From assembly GCA_016932995.1 (NCBI GenBank), contig JAFGBU010000025.1, positions 1-64,000 of the forward strand: 64,000 nucleotides of DNA, read 5' to 3'. Below the pieces are notes generated by a model. It was not told the origin of the DNA. It saw nothing but the letters and a program-made list of their open reading frames with translations, and ran no database searches. Source of the stretch: Desulfovibrionaceae bacterium (GTDB lineage Bacteria; Desulfobacterota; Desulfovibrionia; Desulfovibrionales; Desulfovibrionaceae). The position numbers and the translations under genes were made by a program. Positions 44,456-54,562 of the stretch are shown here, one piece after another. Positions within the stretch are counted from its first letter, which is position 1; each line of letters opens with the position of its first letter.

Positions 44456-45382
44456 ATGTTCAAGGACATCGTTTTAGCGGTCACCCCATCGGAGATCTGT
44501 GAATGCGCTGCCGACGCGGCCTTCTCCTTCGCCCAGAGGTTCGAGGCCAAGCTGTACATCGTGCATGTGGCCGGCATCCAGCAGGGCTGGGGGGCCATCG
44601 AGCACCTGGCCGCCTCCGGCGAAACCGAACGCATCAGGCAACAGATCGAGGAGCACTACGCCGAGAAGCTCAAGGGCGTCCCCGACTACAAGGTCATCGT
44701 GGTCCCGGGCATGCCCCACGCCGAGATTCTCAGGCTGGCCAGGAAGTTCAACTCGGACCTGATCATCATGGGCCCGCACACCAAGGAATACGCGGAAAAG
44801 CGCTCCAAGATGTGGGGCATGACCGGCAGCACCCTGGAGCGCGTGAGCCAGAAGTCGCGCTGCCCGGTGATGATCGTCACCAGGGCCACGCCCTACGGCG
44901 AACAGTCCTTCGCCAACATCGTCGTGGCCACGGACTTCTCCGAGGCCGCCGAATGCGCCGTGAGCTACGGCAGCCAGCTGGCCAGACAGTACAAGGCCAA
45001 CCTGAACGTCTTCCACGTCCTGGACATCGAGGGCCTGGCCGGGCAGATGGCTCAAACCGAGATCGACCGGCGGGTGAACGAGACCAAGCAGAGGATGGAG
45101 AACGAGTTCGGCGAAAGGCTCAGCGGGGTCAAGAACTGCACCTACGACTGCTGGGAGGGCAAGCCGGCCATGGAGATCCTCAAGATCGCCAGGATGAAGG
45201 AGGCCGACCTCATCCTCATGGCCCACCACTCCAAGGAGACCGACCCGGAAAAGGCCTTCCTCGGGTCCACGGTCACCCAGGTGGCCCTGAACGCCGCCTG
45301 CCCGACCATGAGCATCAACCGGTACTTCGACCTGCGCTGCGGGCTGATGTACGACCAGACCGGCGAGGCCAAGGCGGTCTAG
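44456..45382 (+). CDS. Tandem universal stress protein
   Basis: This 308-residue protein has two Usp domains (about 1-150 and 155-290). Each ends with the family's nucleotide-binding type pattern (GMTGSTLERVSQKSRCPVMIV and FLGSTVTQVALNAACPTMSI). AGGAGG precedes the ATG at 44456; a GTG 30 bases earlier is not supported by a ribosome-binding site. It sits inside the Hdr cluster between hdrB and the HdrD-like gene, so it may bind ATP or AMP and tune the complex, or protect it during starvation. The role is inferred from position only. Confidence 0.88.
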   Translation: MFKDIVLAVTPSEICECAADAAFSFAQRFEAKLYIVHVAGIQQGWGAIEHLAASGETERIRQQIEEHYAEKLKGVPDYKVIVVPGMPHAEILRLARKFNSDLIIMGPHTKEYAEKRSKMWGMTGSTLERVSQKSRCPVMIVTRATPYGEQSFANIVVATDFSEAAECAVSYGSQLARQYKANLNVFHVLDIEGLAGQMAQTEIDRRVNETKQRMENEFGERLSGVKNCTYDCWEGKPAMEILKIARMKEADLILMAHHSKETDPEKAFLGSTVTQVALNAACPTMSINRYFDLRCGLMYDQTGEAKAV

Positions 45383-45399
45383 CCGGAACCGCGGAACAA

Positions 45400-45424
45400 G
45401 GGCCCGGGGCTTCTCCCCGGGCCC
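45400..45424 (+). terminator. Perfect hairpin between the Usp and HdrD-like genes
   Basis: GGGCCCGGGG pairs with CCCCGGGCCC around CTTCT. No T tract follows, so it is more likely a partial attenuator or stabiliser within the cluster. Confidence 0.45.
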
Positions 45425-45472
45425 GCAAGGCCGAGGGCGGGCCGCCGCCCCGGCGCAAACCAGGAGGCCCAA

Positions 45473-46777
45473 ATGTCCGAAGCAGCCGTTGCAGTCAAGA
45501 CGGTCGACCTCAAGGGGGGGACCTTCAAGCATCAAATCATGGACCTTCTGCCCGACGGCGGCAACCTGAACCTGTGCCTGACCTGCGGCCTGTGCTCCTC
45601 GGGCTGCCCGGCCACGGGACTGGAGGACATGGACCCCAGGAAGTTCCTGCGCATGCTGGTCCTGGGCCTGGACGAGGAGGCGGCCAAGTTGCCCTGGGTC
45701 TGGATGTGCACCATGTGCCAGCGCTGCATCTACGTCTGCCCCATGCAGATCAACATCCCGGAGATCGTCTACCGGGCGCGCGAGACCTGGCCCAGGGAGG
45801 AGCGGCCCAAGGGCATCCGCGGCTCCTGCGACCAGGCCCTGAACACGCCGACCAACAGCGCCATGGGCGCAAAGCCGGACGATTTCAAGTTCGTGGTCGA
45901 GGACGTGGTCGAGGAAATCAGGGAGGCCCAGGAGTGCTGCAAGGACCTGGTCGTGCCCATGAACAAGAAGGGCGCGCACTTCTTCCTGAACCAGAACTCC
46001 CGCGAGCCGGTGACCGAGCCGGACGAGATGGTCCCGCTGTGGAAGATACTGAACCTGGTGGGCGCGGACTGGACCTACTCCGACGTGGGCTGGGGGGCGG
46101 AGAACTACTGCATGTTCCTGGCCGACTCCGAGGCCTGGGAAAAAATCGTCCGCAACAAGATGGAGACGGTCGAAAGCCTGAAATGCAAGGTCTGGCTGAA
46201 TACGGAGTGAGGCCACGAGTTCTACGCAGTCCGGGCCGGACTGCAAAGGTTCGACATCAAGACCAGCTTCAAGCTGGACAGCATCATAAGGTATTACGCC
46301 CAGTGGATCAGGGAGGGCAAGCTGCCGGTCAACTCGGACTGGAACAAGGACCTGAAGATCACCTTCACGGTCCAGGACCCCTGCCAGCTGGTGCGCAAGT
46401 CCTTGGGCGACCCGGTCGCCGAGGACCTGAGGTTCGTGGTCAAGTCCGTGGTCGGGGAGGAGAACTTCATCGACATGTACCCGAACAGGTCCAACAACTA
46501 CTGCTGCGGGGGCGGGGGCGGATTCCTCCAGTCCGGGTACACCGAGGCCAGGAGGGCCTACGGCAAGCGCAAGTTCGACCAGATCATGGCCACCGGCGCA
46601 AAGTACTGCATCGCGCCTTGCCATAACTGCCACTCCCAGATACATGATCTGTCAGAACACTTCGAGGGGGGCTTCCCCGTGGTCCACCTGTGGACGCTGA
46701 TCTGCCTGTCCCTGGGCATCCTCGGGGAGAACGAAAGAGAGTATCTCGGCCCTGACCTGGCCGAGGTCGGACTTTAA
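45473..46777 (+). CDS. HdrD-like iron-sulfur protein, probable selenoprotein (in-frame UGA)
   Basis: Reading through a TGA at 46208-46210 gives one 434-residue protein. The first part has two [4Fe-4S] motifs (Cys35-38-41-45 and Cys79-82-85-89). Residue 246 is encoded by UGA within NTE-U-GHEFY, where HdrD/CCG relatives commonly have Cys (ECGH). The frame then stays open for 188 codons and contains a full second CCG motif: Cys304, Cys344-Cys345-Gly, Cys383 and Cys386. The separate piece after the UGA has no ribosome-binding site or early start. A stem-loop at 46226-46244 fits a bacterial SECIS element. HdrD-type subunits reduce disulfides or pass electrons from lactate-type dehydrogenases. AGGAGG precedes the ATG. 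Confidence 0.82.
46226..46244 (+). promoter_or_regulatory. Candidate bacterial SECIS stem-loop
   Basis: GCAGTCCG pairs with CGGACTGC around GGC (or seven pairs with a GGGCC loop). The stem begins 16 bases after the UGA and the loop about 23 bases after it, with a G at the start of the loop, as bacterial SECIS elements require. Confidence 0.6.
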
Positions 46778-46791
46778 ACAAAGGAAAGGCC

Positions 46792-46974
46792 ATGGCCATA
46801 GTCATCGACGAGGAAGCGTGTGTCGGTTGTGAGTCCTGTGTGGAGACCTGCCCCGAGGTCTTTCGCATGAAGGACGGCGAGGAAAAGGCCCAGGTCATCG
46901 ACCCCGAGTCCACGGCGGACTGTGTGGACGAGGCCATTGACCTGTGCCCCAACGAGGCCATCTCCAGGACCTGA
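46792..46974 (+). CDS. Small single-cluster ferredoxin
   Basis: This 60-residue ferredoxin resembles the Desulfovibrio ferredoxin I/II type. Cysteines 10, 13, 16 and 52 (CVGCESC and LCPNEAI) would bind one [4Fe-4S] cluster, and Cys20 and Cys44 could form the disulfide known from such proteins. The rest is acidic. AAGGAAAGG precedes the ATG 14 bases after the HdrD-like gene. As the last gene of the Hdr cluster it is a natural electron acceptor or donor of the complex. Confidence 0.92.
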   Translation: MAIVIDEEACVGCESCVETCPEVFRMKDGEEKAQVIDPESTADCVDEAIDLCPNEAISRT

Positions 46975-46997
46975 CCGCGGATCAAGGCGCCGAATGA

Positions 46998-47025
46998 CAG
47001 GGGCCGGGCAATCGCCCGGCCCCTG
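46998..47025. terminator. Hairpin between the convergent Hdr cluster and groEL
   Basis: CAGGGGCCGGGC pairs perfectly with GCCCGGCCCCTG around AATC. It lies between two convergent units and likely stops both, although T tracts are short. Confidence 0.7.
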
Positions 47026-47042
47026 CTGATATTGCTTGAGGC

Positions 47043-48644
47043 CTAGGCCTTGGGCGTCTTGGCGGGCTTGACCCTTTCGGCCACCGCGCATTCGGTGGTC
47101 AAAAGCAGCCCGGCCACCGAGGCCGCGTTCTGCAGGGCGATGCGGCTGACCTTCTTGGGATCGATGATCCCGGCCTCGATCAGGTCGCCGAACACCCCGG
47201 TCTCGGCGTTGAAACCAAAGGCGTCCTTGCCGGCCTTGACCTTCTCGACCACTGTCCCGCCCTCGAATCCGGCGTTGGCCGCGATCCGGAACAGGGGCTC
47301 CGAAAGGGCCCTGCGCACGACCTCCACGCCCGCGGCCTCGTCCGGGTCCGCGGTCTTGATCCGCTCAAGGGCCGCTGCCGAACGCAGAAGACCCACCCCG
47401 CCGCCGGGCACGATGCCCTCCTCGGCCGCCGCGCGGGTGGAGTTCAGGGCGTCCTCGACCCTGGACCGGCGCTCCTTGAGCTCGACCTCGGTGGGCGCGC
47501 CGACCTTGATGACCGCGACCCCGCCCACGATCTTGGCCAGCCGCTCCTGGAGCTTCTCCCGGTCGTAGTCCGAGGTGCTCGCGGCGATCTCGGACTCCAG
47601 CTCGCGGACCCGGGCCTCGATGGCCGCGTCCTGGCCCCGGCCGTCCACGAACACGGTCCGGTCCTTGGCCACCGTGACCTTGCGGGCCGAGCCGAGGCAG
47701 TCCAGGCCGACCCGATCAAGGCTCGTGCCCATGTCCTCGGACACCAGCCTGCCGCCGGTGACCACGGCCAGGTCCTCGAGCATGGCCTTGCGCCGCTCGC
47801 CGAACGCCGGGGCCTTGATCGCGCAGACCTTGAGCGTGCCGCGCAGCTTGTTGACCACCAGGGCGGCCAGGGCCTCGCCGTCCACGTCCTCGGCCACGAT
47901 CAAAAGCGGCCTGGACATCTTGGCCACCTTCTCGAGCAGGGGCAGCAGGTCCTTGAGGCTGGAAATCTTCTTTTCGTGGACCAGGATCAGGGGCTCCTCC
48001 AGCTCGCAGGTCATCTTCTCCGGGTTGGTCACGAAATAGGGCGAGAGGTAGCCGCGGTCGATCTGCATGCCCTCGACGACCTCCAGAAAGGTCTCCATGC
48101 CCTTGGCGTCCTCCACGGTGATGACCCCGGCCCGGCCGATCTTTTCCATGGCCTCGGCCAGGATGGCCCCTATGGTCTCGTCGTTGTTGGCCGAGATGGT
48201 CCCGACCCGGACTATGTCCCGCCTGCCGCGCACGGGCCTGGCCATGGCGGCCAGCTCGGCCACCGCGGCCTCAACGGCCTTGTCGATGCCGCGCTTGATG
48301 GACATGGGATTGTGGTCCGAGGCCACGAGCTTGAGGCCCCGGTTGAATATCGCCCGGGCCAGGACGGTCGCCGTGGTCGTGCCGTCGCCGGCGATGTCGT
48401 TGGTCTTCTGGGCGACCTCCTTGACCATCAGGGCGCCCATGTTCTCGAACTTGTCCTTGAGCTCGATGTCCTTGGCCACTGTGACCCCGTCCTTGGTCAC
48501 CTTGGGCGCGCCCCAGGACTTCTCCAAAAGCACGTTGCGGCCCCTGGGGCCGAAGGTGACCATGACCACATCGGCCAGGGTGTCGACGCCCTTCTTGATG
48601 CCCTTGCGGGCCGAATCCTCGAACTTGATCCTCTTGGCTGACAT
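47043..48644 (-). CDS. groL: GroEL chaperonin without the GGM tail
   Basis: This 533-residue Hsp60 has the family hallmarks: [31 protein letters not shown], and [21 protein letters not shown] with the catalytic Asp of ATP hydrolysis. It folds proteins with GroES, whose gene is directly upstream. The C-terminus ends in VKPAKTPKA rather than the flexible Gly-Gly-Met tail, and several stretches ([16 protein letters not shown]) are divergent, so it may be a secondary paralogue. AAGGAAGGGGG precedes a double ATG; the second (48644) fits the usual N-terminus [10 protein letters not shown]. Confidence 0.93.
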   Translation of the reverse strand: MSAKRIKFEDSARKGIKKGVDTLADVVMVTFGPRGRNVLLEKSWGAPKVTKDGVTVAKDIELKDKFENMGALMVKEVAQKTNDIAGDGTTTATVLARAIFNRGLKLVASDHNPMSIKRGIDKAVEAAVAELAAMARPVRGRRDIVRVGTISANNDETIGAILAEAMEKIGRAGVITVEDAKGMETFLEVVEGMQIDRGYLSPYFVTNPEKMTCELEEPLILVHEKKISSLKDLLPLLEKVAKMSRPLLIVAEDVDGEALAALVVNKLRGTLKVCAIKAPAFGERRKAMLEDLAVVTGGRLVSEDMGTSLDRVGLDCLGSARKVTVAKDRTVFVDGRGQDAAIEARVRELESEIAASTSDYDREKLQERLAKIVGGVAVIKVGAPTEVELKERRSRVEDALNSTRAAAEEGIVPGGGVGLLRSAAALERIKTADPDEAAGVEVVRRALSEPLFRIAANAGFEGGTVVEKVKAGKDAFGFNAETGVFGDLIEAGIIDPKKVSRIALQNAASVAGLLLTTECAVAERVKPAKTPKA

Positions 48645-48679
48645 CATCCCCCTTCCTTTCCTTATCGCCTTGCGGCCGG

Positions 48680-48955
48680 CTAACTCTGAACCAGGGCCAA
48701 AATCTCGTCCTCGGCCAGGACCACGTGGTCCTCGCCGTCGAGCCTGAAATCGGTCCCGGCGTAGACCGCGAACACGACCTCGTCCCCGGGCTTGACGCCC
48801 AGGGCCTTGCCGTCCCTGCGCCGGCCAGCGGCCAGGACCAGGCCGCGCATGGGCCTCTCCCTGGCCGTGTCCGGGATGTACAGGCCCGAGGCGGTGCGGC
48901 CCCGATCCTCGATGCGTTTGACTATCACCCTGTCGTGAAGCGGTTTCAGGCCCAT
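48680..48955 (-). CDS. groS: GroES co-chaperonin
   Basis: This 91-residue protein has the GroES start [14 protein letters not shown] and a mobile loop [16 protein letters not shown], which docks on GroEL. It ends [22 protein letters not shown] precedes the ATG and groEL follows after 35 bases. A sigma-70-type promoter and a leader inverted repeat stand upstream; no CIRCE element is present. Confidence 0.95.
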   Translation of the reverse strand: MGLKPLHDRVIVKRIEDRGRTASGLYIPDTARERPMRGLVLAAGRRRDGKALGVKPGDEVVFAVYAGTDFRLDGEDHVVLAEDEILALVQS

Positions 48956-49000
48956 GATTCTCTCCTTGTCCGCGACTGCCGGGATTAATTCTTAAAGACC

Positions 49001-49020
49001 CGGGCCTCAAATGAGGCCCG
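49001..49020. promoter_or_regulatory. Inverted repeat in the groES leader
   Basis: CGGGCCTCA and TGAGGCCCG form a near-perfect inverted repeat between the predicted -10 and the groES ribosome-binding site. It could be an operator or an RNA hairpin for heat or stress control; it is unrelated to CIRCE. Confidence 0.4.
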
Positions 49021-49024
49021 CTGG

Positions 49025-49052
49025 AAATTAAACAGCCGGCCGGAATTGTCAA
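49025..49052 (-). promoter_or_regulatory. Sigma-70-type promoter for groES-groEL
   Basis: On the minus strand TTGACA (49052-49047) is followed after 16 bases by TAATTT (49030-49025), about 70 bases before the groES start. Confidence 0.55.
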
Positions 49053-49139
49053 GGCCGCGGGGCCCTGTTCCGGGGCCAAAGGCAGGGCCGCTGCCGTTGC
49101 CGCGGCCTTGCCTTTGGCCGGGTTAGCGGCTAGAAATCT

Positions 49140-50636
<1,497 letters not shown>

Positions 50637-50645
50637 GCCCGGGCC

Positions 50646-51134
50646 TCAGGGCAGGCGCCTGGCCCCGATGTAGCGCTCGCGCCAATAGGGGTTGTCCAGG
50701 GGGTCCTCGCGCACCCGGCCGCCGCTCTTGGGGCTGTGCACGAACAGGCCCGGGCCGCTCACGATCCCGGCGTGCAGGCCCTTGATCCCGGACTCGATGC
50801 GGAAGAAGACCACGTCGCCCAAGGCCAGACGGCCTTCGGACACCGCCCGGCCGGCCCGCTGCTGCTCCCAGCTCGGCCTGGGGACGGCCAGGCCGTTCTG
50901 CCTGAAGGCCCACCAGACCAGGCCCGAGCAGTCGAAGCCCTCGGCCGGGGACTGGCCGCCCCATCTGTAGGGGCTGCCGATCTGGGTCCTGGCGCTTCGG
51001 GCCACTGACCGGCCGAGGTCGTCGGGCCGGGCCCCGGGCGGGGCGACCGAGAGCCCGGCGCAGCCCGGGACAAGGACCAGGGCCGCGAGCAGGGCCCAGG
51101 CAAGGGGCCCGGGCCGCAGGGCCGCGCCGCGCAA
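50646..51134 (-). CDS. NlpC/P60 family lipoprotein, cell-wall endopeptidase
   Basis: This protein of about 162 residues has a lipoprotein signal ending in LVPGC (Cys25) and an NlpC/P60 cysteine peptidase domain: catalytic Cys69 in GFDCSGLV, His121 in LHAGIV and a third polar residue in the FVHSPKSGG region (His133). Enzymes of this family cleave peptide stems of peptidoglycan. No ATG exists at the front of the frame; the TTG at 51134 is the best start. It lies 15 bases behind the BON-domain gene on the same strand and converges with otsA. Confidence 0.85.
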   Translation of the reverse strand: MRGAALRPGPLAWALLAALVLVPGCAGLSVAPPGARPDDLGRSVARSARTQIGSPYRWGGQSPAEGFDCSGLVWWAFRQNGLAVPRPSWEQQRAGRAVSEGRLALGDVVFFRIESGIKGLHAGIVSGPGLFVHSPKSGGRVREDPLDNPYWRERYIGARRLP

Positions 51135-51149
51135 GGGCCTGTCCAGGGC

Positions 51150-51701
51150 CTACCTCTTGACCCGCAGGAAGGACTTGACCCCGCGCGAGCCGGGCACGCT
51201 CCTGGCGTGGGCCTCGGCCCGGGCGAGCTCGTTCTGCGAGCCGACTATGCCCATGAGGATGATGTGGCACTGGACGACCTTGACGTCCACGTTGGTGGAC
51301 CAGATCTGGTCGTCGTTGATCAACAGCTTCTTGGTCTTGGCCAGCAGGGTCAGGTTGTCCGTGGTCCCGCAGATGTCGCCCTGGATCTTGGGCAGAAAGT
51401 AGTCGGTCACCGTGCGCACGCCGGGCACGCTCCTGGCCAGAGACACGGCCCGGTCGATCTGGACCCTGCTCTCGTACTCGCCGACCAGGATCACCCGGCC
51501 CTCGTAGCAGGCCGCGTCGAAGTCCAGGTACTTGATCTTGTCGTCCTCCAGAAAGCGCTTCTTGATGATGAAGGTGATCTTCTCGTCGTTGTAGACCGTG
51601 CCGACGTTGCGCTCGTCCACGGCCGTGCCGTAGGTGGCCCCGCAGCCCGCGGCGGCCGCGCAACCGACAAGGCAAAGGACCAGGATCAGGGCTCTCATCA
51701 T
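51150..51701 (-). CDS. BON-domain lipoprotein (two BON domains)
   Basis: The ATG at 51701 has AAGGAG upstream and gives 183 residues; a second ATG follows at once. The lipoprotein signal offers two candidate cysteines (LVGC and AAAGC). Two BON domains follow (about 45-110 and 115-183), with the typical DYFLPKIQGD and GIVGSQNELARAEAHARSVPG segments. Proteins of this DolP/OsmY kind sit in the outer membrane or periplasm and support envelope integrity under stress. It is probably co-transcribed with the NlpC/P60 gene. Confidence 0.88.
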   Translation of the reverse strand: MMRALILVLCLVGCAAAAGCGATYGTAVDERNVGTVYNDEKITFIIKKRFLEDDKIKYLDFDAACYEGRVILVGEYESRVQIDRAVSLARSVPGVRTVTDYFLPKIQGDICGTTDNLTLLAKTKKLLINDDQIWSTNVDVKVVQCHIILMGIVGSQNELARAEAHARSVPGSRGVKSFLRVKR

Positions 51702-51813
51702 GTCCGCTCCTTGGCTTGTTTTGTGGCCCGGGCAGGAGGCCCGGACAGGTCTACGGGCTCGATAATCCACGAAACCGGCCGAAGAGGCAAGCCCGGCCGG
51801 GCCTTCGCGGACC

Positions 51814-52704
51814 TCAAAACCACGACCCCGGGTCAAGCCCCTCGGGCACGGCGAACGGCCCGCTCCAGGGCACAGGGGCCTGGATCTCGACATCCTCGAA
51901 CCTGACGCCCAGGGCGTGCAGGAGCATGCCCCGGCCGCTCTTTTGGCCGCCGTACTTGAGGTCTCCGAGCACCGGGAAGCCGCGCTCCGAGACCTGGGCC
52001 CTTATCTGGTGGGTGCGGCCGGTGAGCAGGCGCACGGCCACCAGGCTCGCTCCCGGCCCGGAGGCCAGAAACCGGATCAGGGCCCTGGCCGGCCGGCCCG
52101 AACCCGCCCGGACCCTCTCGCCCCGGCCGGCCGGGACCTTGGCCAGCAGGTCCTCCATGAGGCCCTGCCCGCGCTGCGGCCAGTCCCCGGAGACCCAGGC
52201 CAGATAGGTCTTCTCGACCTTTCCCGCCCGAAACAGGGCCGAGAGCCTGGCAAGCCCGGCATAGGTCCTGGCCGCCAGGAGCAGGCCCGAGGTGTCCCGG
52301 TCCAGGCGGTGGGCCAGGACCGGGCCGAACTCGTGGTCCGGGTACATGGCCGAGAGCCTGAGCGCGGCGCTGTCGGTCCGGCCCGTGCCGCCGTGGCTGC
52401 ACAGGCCGCCGGGCTTGTTCACGGCCACCAGCCAGTCGTTCTCAAAGACCACGTCCAGGGGTTCGAGGTCCCGGGCCACGGCCTCGGGCCCGGCCGCGTG
52501 GTGCGGGGGCAGCCGGACCTCTTGCCCGGCCGCCAGGCGGTCAAAGGGCCTCTTGCGGCCGCGGTCCACGCGCACCTGGCCGGTGCGGATCCAGCGCAGG
52601 ACCGCGGACTCGGGCACGGCCCTCTTTAGGCGGCGCAGGATGAACTGCAAGAGCTTCTGGCCGGCCTCGGCCTCGGCCACGACGAGCTTGGCGACCCCGG
52701 GCAC
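51814..52704 (-). CDS. RluA/RluC-family 23S rRNA pseudouridine synthase
   Basis: The GTG at 52704 has GGAGG seven bases upstream and gives 296 residues. An N-terminal S4 RNA-binding domain (ESAVLRWIRTGQVRVD) is followed by the pseudouridine synthase domain with catalytic Asp135 in AHRLDRDTSGLLL, plus VNKPGGLCSHGG and LLTGRTHQIRAQV. Domain order and length match RluC. It should isomerise uridines in the large ribosomal RNA. It lies 14 bases after the TRAP permease gene, probably as part of a longer transcript. Confidence 0.9.
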   Translation of the reverse strand: MPGVAKLVVAEAEAGQKLLQFILRRLKRAVPESAVLRWIRTGQVRVDRGRKRPFDRLAAGQEVRLPPHHAAGPEAVARDLEPLDVVFENDWLVAVNKPGGLCSHGGTGRTDSAALRLSAMYPDHEFGPVLAHRLDRDTSGLLLAARTYAGLARLSALFRAGKVEKTYLAWVSGDWPQRGQGLMEDLLAKVPAGRGERVRAGSGRPARALIRFLASGPGASLVAVRLLTGRTHQIRAQVSERGFPVLGDLKYGGQKSGRGMLLHALGVRFEDVEIQAPVPWSGPFAVPEGLDPGSWF

Positions 52705-52718
52705 GGCCAGGCCTCCGG

Positions 52719-54020
52719 CTACATGAGCCTGGGCAGAAAGGTGACCAGCCCGGGGAAGAGCATCATCAGGGCCACGCACACGGCGTAGGCGGCCATGAAG
52801 TAGCCGACCCCGGAGAAGACCCGGTGCATGGGCACCTCCGGGACCATGGACGCGACGATGAACGTGTTCACGCCCACAGGCGGGGTGATGGCGCCCATGG
52901 TCGTGACCACGGTGATGAGCACCCCGAACCACAGCGGGTCGTAGCCCATGGCCGTGACCAGGGGAAAGAAGATCGGGATGGTCACCAGAAGCAGGGCCAG
53001 GGCGTCCATGACCATGCCGCCCAGGGCGTAGATGGCGCAGACCAGGACCACGATGATCCAGGACGGCACAGGCAGCCCGGCCACCGCGTCCGCGGCCTTG
53101 AAGGGCAGCCTGGTCACGGCCAGGAAGCGGCCGAAGATGACCGCGCCGGTCACGATGACCATGATCATGCTCGATATCCTCAGGGTGTCGGCCACGGCCA
53201 GGCAAAAGGCCTTGAACGACAGCCTGCGGGAGACGCAGCTTATGGCCAGGGCCAGGGCCGCGCCCGCGGCGCCGGCCTCGGTGGGCGTGAACAGCCCGGC
53301 GAACAGCCCGCCCATGACCAGCCCGAACAGGACCAGCATCTCGATGGACCCGGGCAGGGAGCGTATCTTCTCGGACAGGGTCGTGGCCGGTCCGGCCGGG
53401 CCCCAGTCCGGGCGCCTGCGGCAGAGGGCGTAGACCGTGGCCAGGAACAGCCCGGTGAGCAGCAGGCCCGGGACCATGCCCCCCCAGAACAGGCGGCCTA
53501 TGGACTGGCCGGTCTGCAGGCCGATGACGATGAGCACCACGCTGGGCGGGATGACCACGCCGAGCGTCGAGCCCGCGGCCACCGAGCCGGTGCTCAGGAT
53601 GTCGTTGTACTTGTACTTCTTCATCTCCGGCAGGGCCACGGTGGCCATGGTCGCGGCCGTGGCCGTGTTCGAGCCGCAGATGGCCGCGAACCCGGCGCAG
53701 GCCAGGACCGTGGCCATGGCCACGCCGCCCCTGATCTGGCCCATCCAGGCGTAGGCCGAGCGGTAGAGCCTCCTGTTCACGCCGGAATGAAAGCAGATCT
53801 GGCCCATGAGGATGAACAGGGGGATGACCGTCAGCCCGTAGGACGAGAACACGTTCCAGATCTCGGTGCCGAGCATGGCCCTGGCCGCGTCCGGGCCGAT
53901 GACCCAGGCGAACCCAACAAGCCCGATGACGCCCATGGCAAAGCCCACGGGCATGCGGGTCACGAATATCACGACCAGAAGCAGGCCGATGCCCAAAAGG
54001 CCGATGAGCACCGGGTCCAT
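52719..54020 (-). CDS. dctM: TRAP transporter large permease (DctM)
   Basis: This 433-residue protein has about 12 membrane helices. Typical DctM segments are VTRMPVGFAMGVIG, GLTVIPLFILMGQI, GSNTATAATMATVALPEM, VIPPSVVLIVIG and AITPPVGVNTFI. It forms the ion-driven channel of the transporter. GGGAGG precedes the ATG, which overlaps the dctQ stop by one base (TGATG), so translation is coupled. The substrate is probably a carboxylate, given the binding protein. Confidence 0.93.
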   Translation of the reverse strand: MDPVLIGLLGIGLLLVVIFVTRMPVGFAMGVIGLVGFAWVIGPDAARAMLGTEIWNVFSSYGLTVIPLFILMGQICFHSGVNRRLYRSAYAWMGQIRGGVAMATVLACAGFAAICGSNTATAATMATVALPEMKKYKYNDILSTGSVAAGSTLGVVIPPSVVLIVIGLQTGQSIGRLFWGGMVPGLLLTGLFLATVYALCRRRPDWGPAGPATTLSEKIRSLPGSIEMLVLFGLVMGGLFAGLFTPTEAGAAGAALALAISCVSRRLSFKAFCLAVADTLRISSMIMVIVTGAVIFGRFLAVTRLPFKAADAVAGLPVPSWIIVVLVCAIYALGGMVMDALALLLVTIPIFFPLVTAMGYDPLWFGVLITVVTTMGAITPPVGVNTFIVASMVPEVPMHRVFSGVGYFMAAYAVCVALMMLFPGLVTFLPRLM

Positions 54021-54508
54021 CAGCAGGCCTCCCGGCCCGAGACGGCCCTTAAGAAGTCCGCGAACAGGGCCAGGGCGATGACCAGGCAGCCCAGGGCCGT
54101 GGCGAATACGAACGGGTGGTAGACGAACCTCAGGGTCTCGGACAGCTCGCCGGTGCGGACCAGAAAGGCCGCCCACTTGAAGGCCTCGATCCCGGCCAGG
54201 CCGAAGAAGGCGCAGGACAACAGGCTGGACGCGGCATCCAGGGCCCGGCGCACGGGCCGATGGAAATGGCGGACCAGGAGCCCGACCGCGATGTGGCTCT
54301 TGCTGATCTGGGCGTAGCCCAGGGAAAAGGCCGCGGCCACGGCGCCGAAAAAGCCCATGAGCTCGAAGGCCCCGGGCACCGGCGACCAGACGGCCCGCAA
54401 CAACATGTTGGCGCAGGCCAAGACCATCATGGCGACCATGAGAATCCCGGCCACAAAGGCCAAAATCCTGCATGCGCCCTTGGCTGCGGCGTCCAGTGCG
54501 TCCATCAT
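54020..54508 (-). CDS. dctQ: TRAP transporter small permease (DctQ)
   Basis: This 162-residue protein has four membrane helices with the DctQ pattern, including a conserved GFFGAVAAAFSLGYAQISKSHIAV region. It pairs with DctM. A double ATG stands at 54508/54505 with a weak CAGGCAGG upstream. A perfect 14-base-pair hairpin separates it from the dctP gene upstream. Confidence 0.9.
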   Translation of the reverse strand: MMDALDAAAKGACRILAFVAGILMVAMMVLACANMLLRAVWSPVPGAFELMGFFGAVAAAFSLGYAQISKSHIAVGLLVRHFHRPVRRALDAASSLLSCAFFGLAGIEAFKWAAFLVRTGELSETLRFVYHPFVFATALGCLVIALALFADFLRAVSGREAC

Positions 54509-54526
54509 GCCTGCCTGAGGATGAGC

Positions 54527-54558
54527 GCGGCCGCGCCCGGGTCTCCGGGCGCGGCCGC
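54527..54558 (-). terminator. Strong hairpin between dctP and dctQ
   Basis: GCGGCCGCGCCCGG pairs perfectly with CCGGGCGCGGCCGC around a four-base loop. It lacks a T tract and probably lowers dctQM expression relative to dctP. Confidence 0.55.
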
Positions 54559-54562
54559 GGCC

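Noticed and set aside
46208-46210. Nonsense mutation (pseudogene) in the HdrD-like gene
   Set aside because: The frame continues intact for 188 codons with all CCG cysteines, the stop is at a conserved Cys position and a SECIS-like hairpin follows, so selenocysteine is the better reading.
48956-49139. CIRCE element for groES-groEL
   Set aside because: No TTAGCACTC-N9-GAGTGCTAA-like sequence is present; only an unrelated inverted repeat is.
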